DNA of 64,000 nt, taken from the IMG/VR virus record IMGVR_UViG_3300034104_002622, positions 1-64,000 of that record. One strand, 5' to 3'. The notes beneath the pieces were generated by a model. It was not told the DNA's origin and searched no databases. It was given only the letters and a program-made list of their open reading frames with translations. Both the position numbers and the translations under genes were made by a program. This document shows positions 31,801-37,081 of this stretch, piece after piece. Positions within the stretch are counted from its first letter, which is position 1; each line of letters begins with the position of its first letter. This DNA comes from a virus.

Positions 31801-32904
31801 GCTTTATCTCGCTCTATTTTCATTACTGAATTGTTAGCTGAACTTCGATGGATGGAAAAGAACGGACAAATTGAAAAGGCTCCAAAGGACGAAATGGAAT
31901 TGATTGGCAGGAAGGATTTTAAAAACATTCCCATGGAAGCTGTTCAATACGCTGAGGCGAAAGTGAGCGATCACATGGGGGTTGCTGACCAAGCCAAGAA
32001 AGCAATGCCTTTCCAAAATCTCACTAGGTCTCCTTCGTGGAATGCCTTGATCCGCACCATATCTAGGTTCTCTAATCACCAAGCCTCCACTTCAAGCGGT
32101 ATGGCTGCTATGCTGCCGATGATCTGGAAGGCTGAGACAGGAGAGGATGGTAAGCTCACAATTGGTGGTCAGAGAGCGAGACAAGAAGCCATCGAGAACA
32201 TTACGGGAACGGTAATCCAAAACAGCTTGTTCCACATTATGAAGCTCAAGGTGCTTGTTCCAATTGTTTTGTCGGTGATTTACGGAATGGGTGACGACGA
32301 TGACGAGGAAGCTCAAGTTAGGGCTCAGGAGATGGCCGACAAATTAATGGCCCCGGACGAAGAGGGTAATCCAATAGTCAATGCGGCCAAAGCGGTGATT
32401 TTTGGAAAGCAGTCCCAATTTTTCAGGGACGAAAAAACACCCGAGGCTGCGGCGGCTTCGGCATATGCTTCGCTAGGATCGAGCATTGTGTCTGAAATAA
32501 TCCCTATGGCTCACCCGCTAACTGCGGCATTTGGGTTTTATCCTGCGCATTTTGCGTTTAAGGCAGCGATTACGAACCAGTTGATTCAAGATGCTACAGC
32601 AAAAATGACTGGATTAGATTCAGCACAAAGCAGATGGGAAGATGATGCGGTTTACATTTACGAGCGAGAAGAAGGTGGGGTGCAGACTGCTATGGGCATG
32701 ACTGCTCCTAGTTCTGTTGTTTACGACTTGGGTGCTGCGGCCGCATTATCAACAGAAGCTGCTTTCGCAGAAGAATCTAATGTCTTAGACATTATTGCTT
32801 ACATGATAAGCGAAGTCGTTCCGGTTACTCGTGAACTTCGCGGAAGGTTGAAGCAGAAGGTTGAAGAGTCTGTCTGGGAACAGCGTTCAGAAGATAATCG
32901 TTAG
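16843..32904 (+). CDS. Giant 5,353-aa virion/ejection protein with ImmA/IrrE-type metallopeptidase motif
   Basis: One uninterrupted frame of 16 kb, about a quarter of the window. Residues about 410-480 are a hydrophobic Gly/Ala-rich segment (GGASLALKGGIKAAG...). Near residue 1196 is 'HEMGHIASGHR', followed by 'ETEANHWALETLGF', the HExxH...ExEAN arrangement of ImmA/IrrE (M78) zinc peptidases. Residues about 1,900-4,900 are helical and highly charged. Near residue 5,140 is a hydrophobic helix (LVPIVLSVIYGMG) followed by a DDDDEE cluster. I see no RNA polymerase motifs like those of N4 vRNAP. Giant 'polyvalent' phage proteins of this kind are thought to be injected with the DNA. The stop is TAG, within a palindrome copy. 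Confidence 0.75.
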   Translation: MNFDNYDYGSNTDQLQEDQPIKAPVEFDFTDALGIVKADKWVGANQTRRIATVDKAFEKIVEQAESDKSRKIKWNRLGGNKELVEMPLFHSDGSWTSQGKEWLGQQRNYLEAAANDETGGMVVNPLSGEFEIASHLAPLLGRKQKQFDPFKDFDDIKQDVESEVVDGKPRDFTYEAFLERVNQGKDPDSPSAIDPDNKAMREQFESRKRLNDFDPSTMGNTPFLMKEGVPIFNPKMLNEPTKIESAIETSELSVADKKMALINFRDTYNKLGAGIVNEVSDADDMQMHKMPLNAIADIFGVDRNNISKRFRDHMAQEGGKGSLYTFIKENEAEFSGEQFGWADKLNNAFWNANRSTGGGALWLLTAGQNKGVNQFLSDSARSSDSAFEGMGGVENYRVLGMDFTNKGMYDMAGQVASMLATGGASLALKGGIKAAGTVAGATAGSLVPKAGVLGAAAKGVMASDEAILAATKALAPNTAKNLTIKALRDPSAYIGGLQASGMSFGSTFNQVMEETGDYDLATKKANIEGISSGLSAFIATSVFNRIAPGAEKMMTGVEGSLSGSIASRIAFAKASGSSATRKATIKAFEDLATDEVTRKLLSKGMAEAADKAAKQAGLKGFGPAAGVVSEFFEESTDTALNDVISAVLDDSKTWTDTVWDNIGEKFSEYMAAGVMGAFGGAMGESVGGLTSFSKASREQRAKAVKEHAFAKWETIKGNIDSFGESEIADKDGKFRPIAEFLAWDGATSEEKSKALVNAARERTGLQISLEGRAVAPVVAKPPEAVEKPKEGASIMDDLFESRPKDENGNDMEWQEAKITYGPEHKLVLGGKEVTMQQVDLPRDEGVGALITDADGKKTHISAAKAKKMLEESKPLKKGLRVGASPEMKQRAAMLERFSADSNPAQYAKKNETSKQSTTVDADNKQIAPPSETRSRDSAPPQDDGDSGIAGDGGAKQTRQSDIGAPTSTTLIPAAQKLLDEKVSEERLIELASWKKESGSLDPSNEQKTLNQIAAKAVLKSQGKWDDANNSPLAQTKSETPAPVSTEAAPEVKDTEEDPPFRPVNDPEEIAYRKNKTIAWAKNTESERGSNVGRKTIFEKIAALFDSSPKTGNKEEVLERLKKFGAMGHVSGWLNEDAIREDYRSGLKYIRGEVADSKGSEQKKLLFERMGITPDEFLSFINDHGGEEAYVEFIKAHEMGHIASGHRGQKTINQGDLLDDQHMGWETEANHWALETLGFYEWRKQQPNKPNEKQTENQGDEAKGPQVGKIHRPANSNGLTGDIVAKFAKDGNSIIVADNETAANNEIKRQGLEGRPVLVVNAATASNRAAVEDAIEDFQSGDKQLGSEVESNTPAMVDPLMEDPTAPKFFADISSLDTEDKFGGKWYKSGDTYTYTPTQGKVLPIGLNSVVAIDGEPDAVLLLVGEKDGVYEFRKVDYKVMAKTLGEDFKGYGKFSKDWNDNRLKEAGRHIEAHLDKLFSGKLSEKEFDSMLRKIMAVVAPGVRLESIAFEKLENGEFFVARRTTPKDGDGNATGLAQTKIVLDRQAFMANLAKVFRGYRTGQDAFYNKLVGNEVARQLAAHVDEELTHVVGMKEFKDIEVIGLFDELVALSRKGKQKFISSVFNQIAARRVKGKTLDSFTEDEKYMVGAETLRALNQILTTGSWTEEQTNDAKRLLFALNEDAAEAKGPLKTVIELLRRYMLKIRRMLHMRLLMGQLPPNLQAMLKRQETAYVRANLFGDVDMIKDKNAQEKMEMARESLLSSRKMIGKVAMKNTGALVELKRIVKTLNLNIEDIIEIDYRNGTIRLIDDSKKAFNGMSFQDLIKRYEPDVNLEDINKALSELEMEGSVFAIMQDLGLAYRALEAARNLTPDLLPILDDSYGLSVSEGDEEGATRSDKEDAAETEKYRVMQMLVAAAPAFDNGSAFIKRKMAEVDSLAKNDSLVLSQMNLDVIAVVAELDLGVANDAIKLSRIAEMVKYSPGQEVMDLNMAAPDFRKNLLKRLHERATINSTDSLNYDGESLIGVHRILFGKRPDYKPFVSTRMKRREMLEDLEAFRLAQMTEAQADRLQAEQLTPEQVKSLKLLRDAQVESAIAAGQYEQYGSSAFVERARLRARRMRSEAGVNMEVANRLYQDYLTYTKALDDYNKLATTAIREMIGEESLDTKGFGMSHQDYNYNMDELVSQKPENVIQVQKDMLARRRGKMFSEAEYETVTPVRAGLPKEQSHSIAHGYPYKDVAWNVANKDKSMTLITVTQSDPITPWFPKKEGDQPPSDSFKVTALPTSSNPLFKRGILSSAAFRGNINAMQFLQMLDRGITGDTAERYMATLGYVSEVVENEDFDDIQYESIDRILPRYAVSRLYAFQKEELYLGSSNGKNRALGIKDLNKTFGSNLDKNHPDYKNSIQSLIDSIRDYATKLSRSTNPDLTINDIDGLQTLAGRSAPVINDRASEVLKYLAEFEAEVNSISYAIRTAGEKATRNEMVGFSSRLFALFNTKTNSAFENLDVAIRLANVSSEIARQEANSFKRIIPNVIREKTRTARDAGYASSELFRETRDSMIDPVTLTNMKWWINRFGKDSLASVGGTWAIDLMERAGRIGFGTAGEMLVTDAAWVWTQAPVFEFDSNGDVVMEPLLDEDGKPVMEFYIEDGLQKIQPAMKFKAKLDEFGEPLTELRQVHIDMSDDDAIAYLISEKDNAGRAPISSNMNEIGSSVKDAKIGRSSSESKQSPYEKSLRQMDVERQLQKKFITEAGLLIGLRIGVDKSADDAQDFLNRLLALDSDSSSYNDVLRDGLSGLFGIDPSNVGELIGKFKDFQQGIFEIKSAPITSRTEEFVTQKKLDLFSPSGTIAENRIDPFSFLMEMIEFKSRFERDLIDAARVGSVDLETGELISGGRGDFRLTEALRTLSNHATAGGQNPQLRDDLAAMNESMIRKGRKTLFSEVGLAQTNQEEAAVIAKMLHDESLGKGEVYLYDANTFAKMGDQGIISTNETINLILQNIPDAILYKPTKQTKAKNEAYFGTRFFVPMDGSPPVIYVGDTSNQEDNRVLIEQALGYLTRQKTAEADLIAQRLIQTASSIRLALSPITHLEELIRGLGNKADSIDNFIRQYTDELALANPASMDGLDEAKKAELSGMIRAYFMKMQDIGLINTAQKAELNKITALLNETSPEDSRNSYSTERSLLSDSDQRAVERERDYIRLMAADPINDSISLIAEVWSNPEAKRLLDRVMIGDNIVNTLDSLSDQTLARGIQAVKQMGESNPEDQTIADHFDSVNSQEVAQDNLNEEGSEDIDNRDVDTWADEYDKALEQARKEAGEQSDLEKPQELSTEDKEKFLALVPSANNIRRFFRARLFDKAEFGPMDDKLAAIVEDYSQNGGLSPADALLFNTLMDVVSVQKTLQAPVIVDNNSDVTPGREILGDLGTRDGANPIVGNNEGSKWRGRRGERAPFVGAWHTLMTGRQNGRTAPTLVFERKRYQKFAGGFLDRVPFINEIIQTQAEKSINEAVDNYNEAKHKNLPNFISYPRAYVDIPLTQEVYEQIGSYLPTGKLAAAEAEVRENIQKMFKLRENAERQRDKAKAVIEEFENRALENPLFERIQQWQFQGNVRSMIEAQILDEAYNTALEVKSAAGGDTRLEKLLNTYATKSRFQSDRYKEVFNDIQQDAIRLRQLIANADALIEAEQEATGEIVKDRGVVYYADPKIFLQQKLLNSNIQKLNQIVNKDMESVWRLVIEDDNNAKSVFSENSKKFIKINEVEDLFKFRFGMLEDDLTRMFSRDGLRNVFLRPLVEQAVGGFGRETSSLASREMQMPTKTTAKKKSKEIEAVRLQAKRQRRKMISRLVNMIKQGSTRNEIKMYLTRQLEGRFNALESNANSPFNDSFRAMLDEISMPSDALVEILRYDEGVKSTEEAARLTKAENVLLKSERLLAQMNDPNVTVKSGGYFSRLAFNNTSDALAGIHTHIGSDQSLNPLGGRHKVPITMTFVPEDALSPMVTEMTRKDELAAYRSKWNKEFKDAANPYEFYIRQQAISRALSDYAEKADVLHRAIKQQETYINNYNPAAIIQQVTDTMAIQDRLSQERINRIKADSEGVSHHAVAPDVVALLAVPEEQSFYSVSNVKELNKLADKAKQKGLELSKAIDEVKGYETRIAQAKNKGQFMQADKLGVLLVKAKANRDGIADDLKTIGKRRVALRAARRVSRHTIPENMKERRELVAHLVNDGEWLLLGSITAAQDLKNRFVVQSGKAQSGESMMRDIVLSSVPEEDESEDGTVHLQNRMGFTSVYRNEAWTHTDFTSPAWSLAANSTRESASKQFAARYSSNVVERANRRLAERRNDPLARAGDEDRKIDTNNTFVKKQLEMFEFYVESIALAYDRNTLSGETRKRVFDFLKTLADGKIAQSNDAAESVDLIDLYASVVSEIEGPEAMKLLIAGIVPLSGPARFSMKALHHHESKLRMTFMKTHIAQMEARRLHGYLEHGFDLKSGRNTHTNEFNKAKAKLEEKAKLLGLDSLQQSIPYVIASLKGLTKTRSASLAGNLSMWASDFQTGSRDLKQLFDSQNELAAGQKFGKIRKYFTAEHVDVIRDYAMVKEVYETIRPILRDVGTSPSGTDKNAHALELINKAIAALEEKIPANLQQASKDYSDTLGTTFKGLSDASELTLIMMSHPDATPDEGQAYQKWLHGGLRGDATFVTTVPLRYGHAANPKSIGKSFEPRQYKEDPLEEVGMMSLSLLGGPGKQARTRKDNEDAQTYRPINLNGLSGTIALLDDTLYRLNVTPTYSILRKIVGKEEVNQRNQGEVVGSKVMAKLGDSPEGEIARKWRVALGAISEEMDIKVANDMKFGVANTAFSETLNYLSSLMMVRSLFSFQQFWNQSGPSVLGYIVKKSVTGNYKDAIQMVRLLSKIIASKAGGDSQFNDEAKQFVANVATWVNFRGADGIDKLDQLRRKQVRHGAGLGKKWSGYALNQITNLGEKSLDFSIAKVERALSRSIFITELLAELRWMEKNGQIEKAPKDEMELIGRKDFKNIPMEAVQYAEAKVSDHMGVADQAKKAMPFQNLTRSPSWNALIRTISRFSNHQASTSSGMAAMLPMIWKAETGEDGKLTIGGQRARQEAIENITGTVIQNSLFHIMKLKVLVPIVLSVIYGMGDDDDEEAQVRAQEMADKLMAPDEEGNPIVNAAKAVIFGKQSQFFRDEKTPEAAAASAYASLGSSIVSEIIPMAHPLTAAFGFYPAHFAFKAAITNQLIQDATAKMTGLDSAQSRWEDDAVYIYEREEGGVQTAMGMTAPSSVVYDLGAAAALSTEAAFAEESNVLDIIAYMISEVVPVTRELRGRLKQKVEESVWEQRSEDNR

Positions 32905-32915
32905 CCTAGACTAAA
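32900..32915. repeat. 16-bp palindrome at the convergent junction
   Basis: GTTAGCCTAGACTAAA, one mismatch to the consensus. It lies exactly between the rightward giant gene and the leftward block, overlapping the giant gene's TAG stop. The whole gap between the two operons is this element, so it may serve as a bidirectional boundary. Confidence 0.55.
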
Positions 32916-33161
32916 TCACCAAGTTGAAACATCTGGAATTGGAACGGAGAAAACCGAACCTTCTCCACCCACTACTAAGTCAATAACCTCGATGTTACTG
33001 CATAGTCCGTGGTCAATGTAGGTGTATTTCCACCTGCTCATGGAGTTGACGCAATTGTCGTAATCGTGATCAGGGCGTGTAGCCATCCATTGTTTGACTA
33101 AGTGAACGTCTTCTTTGTGGATTAGGCGAGGCAGGGTTATTGGGATGCTGGTTGCTTTCAT
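32916..33161 (-). CDS. Hypothetical protein, last gene of leftward operon
   Basis: 81 aa from ATG 33161; the frame extends upstream but overlaps the previous gene. Contains 'PRLIHKEDVHLVKQWMATRPDHDYDN'. No recognisable family, no membrane segment. It is convergent with the giant gene. Confidence 0.5.
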   Translation of the reverse strand: MKATSIPITLPRLIHKEDVHLVKQWMATRPDHDYDNCVNSMSRWKYTYIDHGLCSNIEVIDLVVGGEGSVFSVPIPDVSTW

Positions 33162-33163
33162 AA

Positions 33164-33478
33164 TTACCGATGGAACGAGGAACTTAAGTGCCAGCTTTTG
33201 CAAGTGTCGCAAAAATACTGCCTAAGCTTTCCTACATTGGCTGAGTTGCGAAGTCTGTGCTTGGCTCCAGCTTTTGCGTTAGACTCACTAGAGTAGCACA
33301 CTTTATTGCATTCGTTGTCGAGACGGACTCCTGATCGCGTTTCAATCTCAACTCCTTCCATTTCAGCCAACATCCTAGCTTCTTCTATGCTGGTAGGTGG
33401 AGCCCCAGCGTCTTCTCCTAGTAATTCTAGGAGGCGCTTTTTGGATTCGGCTTTTTTTTTGCCGGGGCTTATTTTCAT
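33164..33478 (-). CDS. Small zinc-ribbon-like protein
   Basis: 104 aa. After a Lys/Glu-rich N-terminus comes 'CNKVCYSSESNAKAGAKHR' and, 16 residues on, 'FCDTCKSWHLSS'. The pair C-x3-C and C-x2-C with trailing 'WHLSS' is a zinc-binding unit seen in many small phage proteins. Function unknown; nucleic acid binding is likely. The start overlaps the preceding stop. Confidence 0.6.
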   Translation of the reverse strand: MKISPGKKKAESKKRLLELLGEDAGAPPTSIEEARMLAEMEGVEIETRSGVRLDNECNKVCYSSESNAKAGAKHRLRNSANVGKLRQYFCDTCKSWHLSSSFHR

Positions 33479-34035
33479 TGCAGGGCTTTTATGAGCTCTT
33501 CCAGACGTGTAATCCTGAGATTTAAGATCGCACAGGTTTTAAGAGGCAGGTTTCTAGCTTTCTGAGATAGCCATTTAATAGCATCTACGGCCTGTTCTAG
33601 GCGCTCTACGGAGTCTTTGGGTAGATTGTAGCTGAATTGAATTGAACTGGCTTTAGGGGCATCCTCAGCTTCAGCAACAGACTCCTCTAGGGACATTGCT
33701 GCTTTATCTGTTTCGACAACCTTAATATCATCAATCGAATGCCAGTATCCGGGTTTAATTGCAGTTTCTTGGGTCTCTCCTTGCGCTAGAGGCACGTTGT
33801 TTGCTTTTGGAGCATAGGGCTCCCACTCATCTGCGTCTAGGTTGCTATTTGTTGGTGGAGGCAAATGGATTCCATCGTCATCATGACTTTGAAAATCTGC
33901 TGCTTTTATGGTTTCGTTTACTGGTTGTGTTTCAAGAACCTCTTTAAACATTGCTGCTTCCTTTTTAGCTTTTTTATTGGCTAGGTAACGTTTGTTTGAT
34001 TCGGCCTTGGTCATTGCTTTTTTTCTTGCTGGCAT
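33475..34035 (-). CDS. Hypothetical charged protein
   Basis: 186 aa, with a very basic N-terminus (PARKKAMTKAESNKRYLANKKAKKE), an acidic/Pro-rich middle and a helical C-terminus with a leucine-rich heptad pattern. No family recognised. It is coupled by overlap to the zinc-ribbon gene. Confidence 0.5.
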   Translation of the reverse strand: MPARKKAMTKAESNKRYLANKKAKKEAAMFKEVLETQPVNETIKAADFQSHDDDGIHLPPPTNSNLDADEWEPYAPKANNVPLAQGETQETAIKPGYWHSIDDIKVVETDKAAMSLEESVAEAEDAPKASSIQFSYNLPKDSVERLEQAVDAIKWLSQKARNLPLKTCAILNLRITRLEELIKALQ

Positions 34036-34053
34036 TGTTTTATTTTATTTGAA

Positions 34054-34710
34054 TTATTGTTTGATTCCTTTGTGTTCGTCTCCTTCAAGTGTTGCCTTAA
34101 AGCCTATGTTTCCTGCTACATGAAATAGAATGATTCCTTCTGGTTTCATAAAGCCCGGTGCTGCTACACTTCCATTAGTTCTTAGTAGCTCTAGGCATTG
34201 TTCTGCTTTATATGTATCAAACAGTCCTTGATAGATAACTGGGACTAGATGGCAGCACTCTGGAAGGACTTCTTGCATTTTCACAATGCGTGGATCAGCA
34301 GTTGGTATTTGTTTAGGTTCTGTTCCATGGAGCACCCAACGCTGCGTATTAAATAGGCTGAAACGCTTTTCTTTCATCCCATATTTTCTTTGGATGCCTT
34401 GTCCCCACCATTCGCCAAAATGTTGACCAACTCCAAGATTGATAAGCTCATCTCTGTTTTGATTTACCCATGCGGCAAATTCAAAGTTGTCATCACTTGG
34501 CGTGATCCATCTATTTCGGCTTCCGGCGCGAATAGTTAAATCGCCAACAATAGCAATGATACCTTGGGAATCCCAAGATTCGGAACCTTTTTCATCAACA
34601 GTTGTTTTAGTAATCATAATGGAAGCATTTGTTCCATCAATTTTTTCACTTATGATTACTTCCCTTAAAAGGCGCGGCATTTTGGGAAACCCTTTGAATT
34701 CTAATTTCAT
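34054..34710 (-). CDS. RNA ligase family protein
   Basis: 218 aa. Nucleotidyltransferase motif I 'EKIDGTNASI' gives the adenylated Lys near residue 23. Later motifs 'FGEWWGQGIQR', 'EGIILF' and 'GFKATLE' match motifs IIIa, IV and V of the T4 Rnl2/PF09414 class. It would join 3'-OH and 5'-phosphate ends in RNA, for example repairing host anticodon-nuclease cuts. No polynucleotide kinase partner is seen in the window. Length fits a catalytic core without C-terminal domain. Confidence 0.8.
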   Translation of the reverse strand: MKLEFKGFPKMPRLLREVIISEKIDGTNASIMITKTTVDEKGSESWDSQGIIAIVGDLTIRAGSRNRWITPSDDNFEFAAWVNQNRDELINLGVGQHFGEWWGQGIQRKYGMKEKRFSLFNTQRWVLHGTEPKQIPTADPRIVKMQEVLPECCHLVPVIYQGLFDTYKAEQCLELLRTNGSVAAPGFMKPEGIILFHVAGNIGFKATLEGDEHKGIKQ

Positions 34711-34774
34711 ATATATTTGTATGTGTTGAGATTTTGGTATTTAACTGAAATGTTTTTTAACTTGTTACCTTAGA

Positions 34775-35158
34775 CTACTGGCAGGATTCGCACACTTCAC
34801 CATCAGTGCAAGTGCGTTCTGGAAGCGGATCATTAAAGTCGTCGTCAGGTAAGTCTTTAACAAATGCGCCATCTACAATCTTGCCAGTGCGTTCTTTGAT
34901 TTCATTGTATGCGCTGAGAAGGCAGTCTTCAAACTTTACTCCAGCCAATTCAGAAAGTAGAATTAGAACAACTGTGCAGTCACCGACCGCATCTACAAGT
35001 TCATCATGGTTAGGAATGGCAATCGCGACATTGAGTTCTTCGACTTCTTCGAGCAGCTTAACAAATTGAGTTTGTGTAGTTGCTTTTGCATTTGTTCCGA
35101 TAATGTTGCGTTCTTCACCCCATGTGCGGATGGCTTCGATTAGTTCTTGTGTTGTCAT
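34775..35158 (-). CDS. MazG-like nucleotide pyrophosphohydrolase
   Basis: 127 aa. The all-alpha NTP-PPase signature is visible: 'LLEEVEELNVAI' (ExxE) followed by 'DELVDAVGDCTVVLI' (ExxD). The family hydrolyses (d)NTPs to monophosphates and often sits among phage replication genes, where it may alter nucleotide or alarmone pools. The C-terminus carries an extra 'CTDGEVCESC' Cys cluster, which is unusual and might bind a metal. Confidence 0.75.
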   Translation of the reverse strand: MTTQELIEAIRTWGEERNIIGTNAKATTQTQFVKLLEEVEELNVAIAIPNHDELVDAVGDCTVVLILLSELAGVKFEDCLLSAYNEIKERTGKIVDGAFVKDLPDDDFNDPLPERTCTDGEVCESCQ

Positions 35159-35171
35159 TTTTGTTTATTGT

Positions 35172-35603
35172 TTAGAGTTGGATTTCGTCAGAAAAAATAT
35201 TGAGGTCTTCTGCGTTGCGTTGGATTTCAGATGCAATTCCGAGAAGGCGTTCTACAAATTGTGAATTAGTTAATTGGTTTTTATCTTTATCAGTGGCAGG
35301 ATAAGCAGGAGACGTGATTCGGATTTTATCTGTTTTTATTCCAATTCGAGTAACTGCTTCGGCAAGAATAGTTAATAAGTGGTCGATTTCACGAAACGCT
35401 TTTTCTGCTGGTGATTGGGATTCTGTTACACATTCTCCTTTGTATTGTTGTGTGTTCATTTTTGTTTTTGTTGTTGTTTGGTTAATTTGGTTGAATTTAA
35501 AACTTGTGTGTGATGGCGCTAGCTGGTCAGGCCAATTGTCTGAGTTGAACATCTCCCTTGCTGCCCATGAGTAAACTGATTCGATTCCGTTCCATTCTTT
35601 CAT
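35172..35603 (-). CDS. Hypothetical protein
   Basis: 143 aa from the ATG that overlaps the upstream stop (ATGA). An internal ATG at 35459 follows a typical A/C-rich leader, and starting there would give 96 aa, so the true start is uncertain. The C-terminal half is helical (KAFREIDHLLTILAEAVTRIG). No family recognised. Confidence 0.45.
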   Translation of the reverse strand: MKEWNGIESVYSWAAREMFNSDNWPDQLAPSHTSFKFNQINQTTTKTKMNTQQYKGECVTESQSPAEKAFREIDHLLTILAEAVTRIGIKTDKIRITSPAYPATDKDKNQLTNSQFVERLLGIASEIQRNAEDLNIFSDEIQL

Positions 35604-35857
35604 AATTGCTGGTTGGTTTCTATTCTGTTTTTGAGATAAGCGCGTGATCCTATAATCGGCCTTAGCATAGCTCGGCAGTTGCGGATTTCCTGTGCGGTAA
35701 GTTCCCCCATTCGGAGACGTAACTCGCTGTCTGACATGTGCAGCCACTCCCAGCAACGGGAATGCACCGCTTCCATCTCATCCACTTCCACGGAGGAGAG
35801 CTTGAGCTTGATGTATTTCTTCCCGATTTTGCCGTAGAGGGGTCCTTCGTATTTCAT
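35600..35857 (-). CDS. Hypothetical protein
   Basis: 85 aa. Begins 'MKYEGPLYGKIGKKYIKL', a type of opening seen in small phage replication-region proteins, then an acidic helical middle. Overlaps both neighbours by 4 bp, so it belongs to a translationally coupled string. Function unknown. Confidence 0.55.
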   Translation of the reverse strand: MKYEGPLYGKIGKKYIKLKLSSVEVDEMEAVHSRCWEWLHMSDSELRLRMGELTAQEIRNCRAMLRPIIGSRAYLKNRIETNQQL

Positions 35858-36111
35858 GGCTTGATTTTATTTATGAACCGAAGGGCTCGTTCTCCAGCTT
35901 GATGAGCTTTGTTCCAAGTTCTGAACTTCTTTTTGAAGCGGCGATCCCCAAAGTCTCCTTTGCTGGCGAAGTAGCGGAACGAAACGGTAAACCCGTCATT
36001 TTGACCTACGTAATCAGCACCGGGGGAAACAAAGGGGCAAACTGTATTGTCCCACTCAAGATACCCGCCATAAGGCAATATCCATGTCCATTTATGTCTC
36101 AGGATTCTCAT
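35854..36111 (-). CDS. Hypothetical protein, palindrome abuts its start codon
   Basis: 85 aa, basic and aromatic-rich (WTWILPYGGYLEWDN, FRYFASKGDFGDRRFKKKF). The 16-bp palindrome lies directly against the ATG, leaving no room for a ribosome binding site. Function unknown. Confidence 0.5.
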   Translation of the reverse strand: MRILRHKWTWILPYGGYLEWDNTVCPFVSPGADYVGQNDGFTVSFRYFASKGDFGDRRFKKKFRTWNKAHQAGERALRFINKIKP

Positions 36112-36125
36112 TAGTCAGGGCTAAA
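36110..36125. repeat. 16-bp palindrome overlapping a start codon
   Basis: ATTAGTCAGGGCTAAA, one mismatch to the consensus, overlapping the ATG of the leftward gene at 36111 and the end of the HNH gene upstream. Confidence 0.6.
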
Positions 36126-36626
36126 TTGTTTCAGGATTATAAGAGGATAGAAGCATGGGAAAGGCCACCTAGCTACCAACCCCACTGCGTCTGCATAGGT
36201 GAAGACTTTACTGTTACGTCCTTTCCAGAGGAGGCCTTGTTCTTGAGCCCACAGGGGGTTTTCATGGACTTTGCGGTGACATTGGCTATGGAGCAACACG
36301 GTGAAGCAGAACGCTGTTTTACGTCGTCCGGCCGGATGGTGTCTTTCCATTGTGGAGGACTGGGCTTTAACCCCGCAGACGGCACAAATGGCTTCAGTTG
36401 GTAGCAACGCACCACTTGCCCTGTAATCGGATTCAAGTTTGGCTCTCCTACAAGCGGCATCACTCTTGTTCTTTGTAGGTGTCGAAGCGGGCTTGTTCGG
36501 TTTCTTCTTCACTTGGGCTGAAGAGTTTAGCAAATCCCCCAATGCCTTGTTCCACGAGGGCTTTTTGTGCTGCTTGCTCTGCTTCAATGTTGAGAAATTC
36601 TTCGAGAGCTTTTTGGGAGTATTCAT
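36111..36626 (-). CDS. HNH endonuclease-like protein
   Basis: 171 aa. A Lys-rich N-terminus leads to 'CAVCG' then 'MERHHPAGR', and 'HSQCHRKVHENPLWAQEQGLL', the order C-x2-C, HH, C-x-K-x-H of small HNH nucleases. It may nick or cut DNA in packaging, recombination or homing. The start is uncertain because the ORF overlaps the end of the upstream gene; a shorter form from a downstream ATG would keep the HNH core. Confidence 0.65.
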   Translation of the reverse strand: MNTPKKLSKNFSTLKQSKQHKKPSWNKALGDLLNSSAQVKKKPNKPASTPTKNKSDAACRRAKLESDYRASGALLPTEAICAVCGVKAQSSTMERHHPAGRRKTAFCFTVLLHSQCHRKVHENPLWAQEQGLLWKGRNSKVFTYADAVGLVARWPFPCFYPLIILKQFSPD

Positions 36627-36798
36627 GTATGATAGAAAGTTCTAAGAATTCTTTTCCACGGTTTGGTGTTGCCATCGCTATACGAGCTATTACTAGCCCC
36701 ATTGCTTGTTGGATAGTTTTATAATCAGGCTCTTCATGAAACAAAGGCCCTAAAGCGTATGTCATGGATTCGACTAGGTTGTGTGTTTTACTTAACAT
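36460..36798 (-). CDS. Hypothetical protein
   Basis: 112 aa, helical, with 'EEFLNIEAEQAAQKALVEQGIGGFAKLF' and an acidic C-terminus. It overlaps the HNH ORF in another frame by about 167 bp, which is long; either the HNH start is further downstream or this is a real overlap. Amino acid composition looks coding. No family recognised. Confidence 0.5.
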   Translation of the reverse strand: MLSKTHNLVESMTYALGPLFHEEPDYKTIQQAMGLVIARIAMATPNRGKEFLELSIIHEYSQKALEEFLNIEAEQAAQKALVEQGIGGFAKLFSPSEEETEQARFDTYKEQE

Positions 36799-37081
36799 AT
36801 TTTTGATTAAATTCGTTTTCTAGTTTTTTTGCAGTTGTTAAAGCGCATACATAATTGTCTGAGTCTTTTATTCCTACAAGCTTTTTAAGCTCAAGAGATA
36901 AACAACTTAAACAAATATTGCTACCGCGAGCGTTATTGCCACATTTCTTTTCACAATAACCCCATGTTGAAATTCCTTCGTATGCTTGATAATGAATTTC
37001 ACTAATTAAAGCTTTTAACTTTTGATGCTTTTCTTTTTTAGTCATTGTTATTTTTGCTTTCTGGGGGGCATTGGTATCCAC
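36788..37081 (-). CDS. Small Cys-containing protein
   Basis: 97 aa with 'CEKKCGNNARGSNICLSCLSLEL', a C-x3-C...C-x2-C cluster that probably binds zinc. The rest is Lys/Glu-rich. The start overlaps the upstream gene by 44 bp; an internal Met 13 residues on is an alternative start. Function unknown. Confidence 0.5.
   Translation of the reverse strand: MDTNAPQKAKITMTKKEKHQKLKALISEIHYQAYEGISTWGYCEKKCGNNARGSNICLSCLSLELKKLVGIKDSDNYVCALTTAKKLENEFNQKYVK

Noticed and set aside
16843-32904. N4-like virion RNA polymerase in the giant protein
   Set aside because: I could not find the T/DxxGR and motif A/B/C patterns of N4 vRNAP; a profile search would decide.
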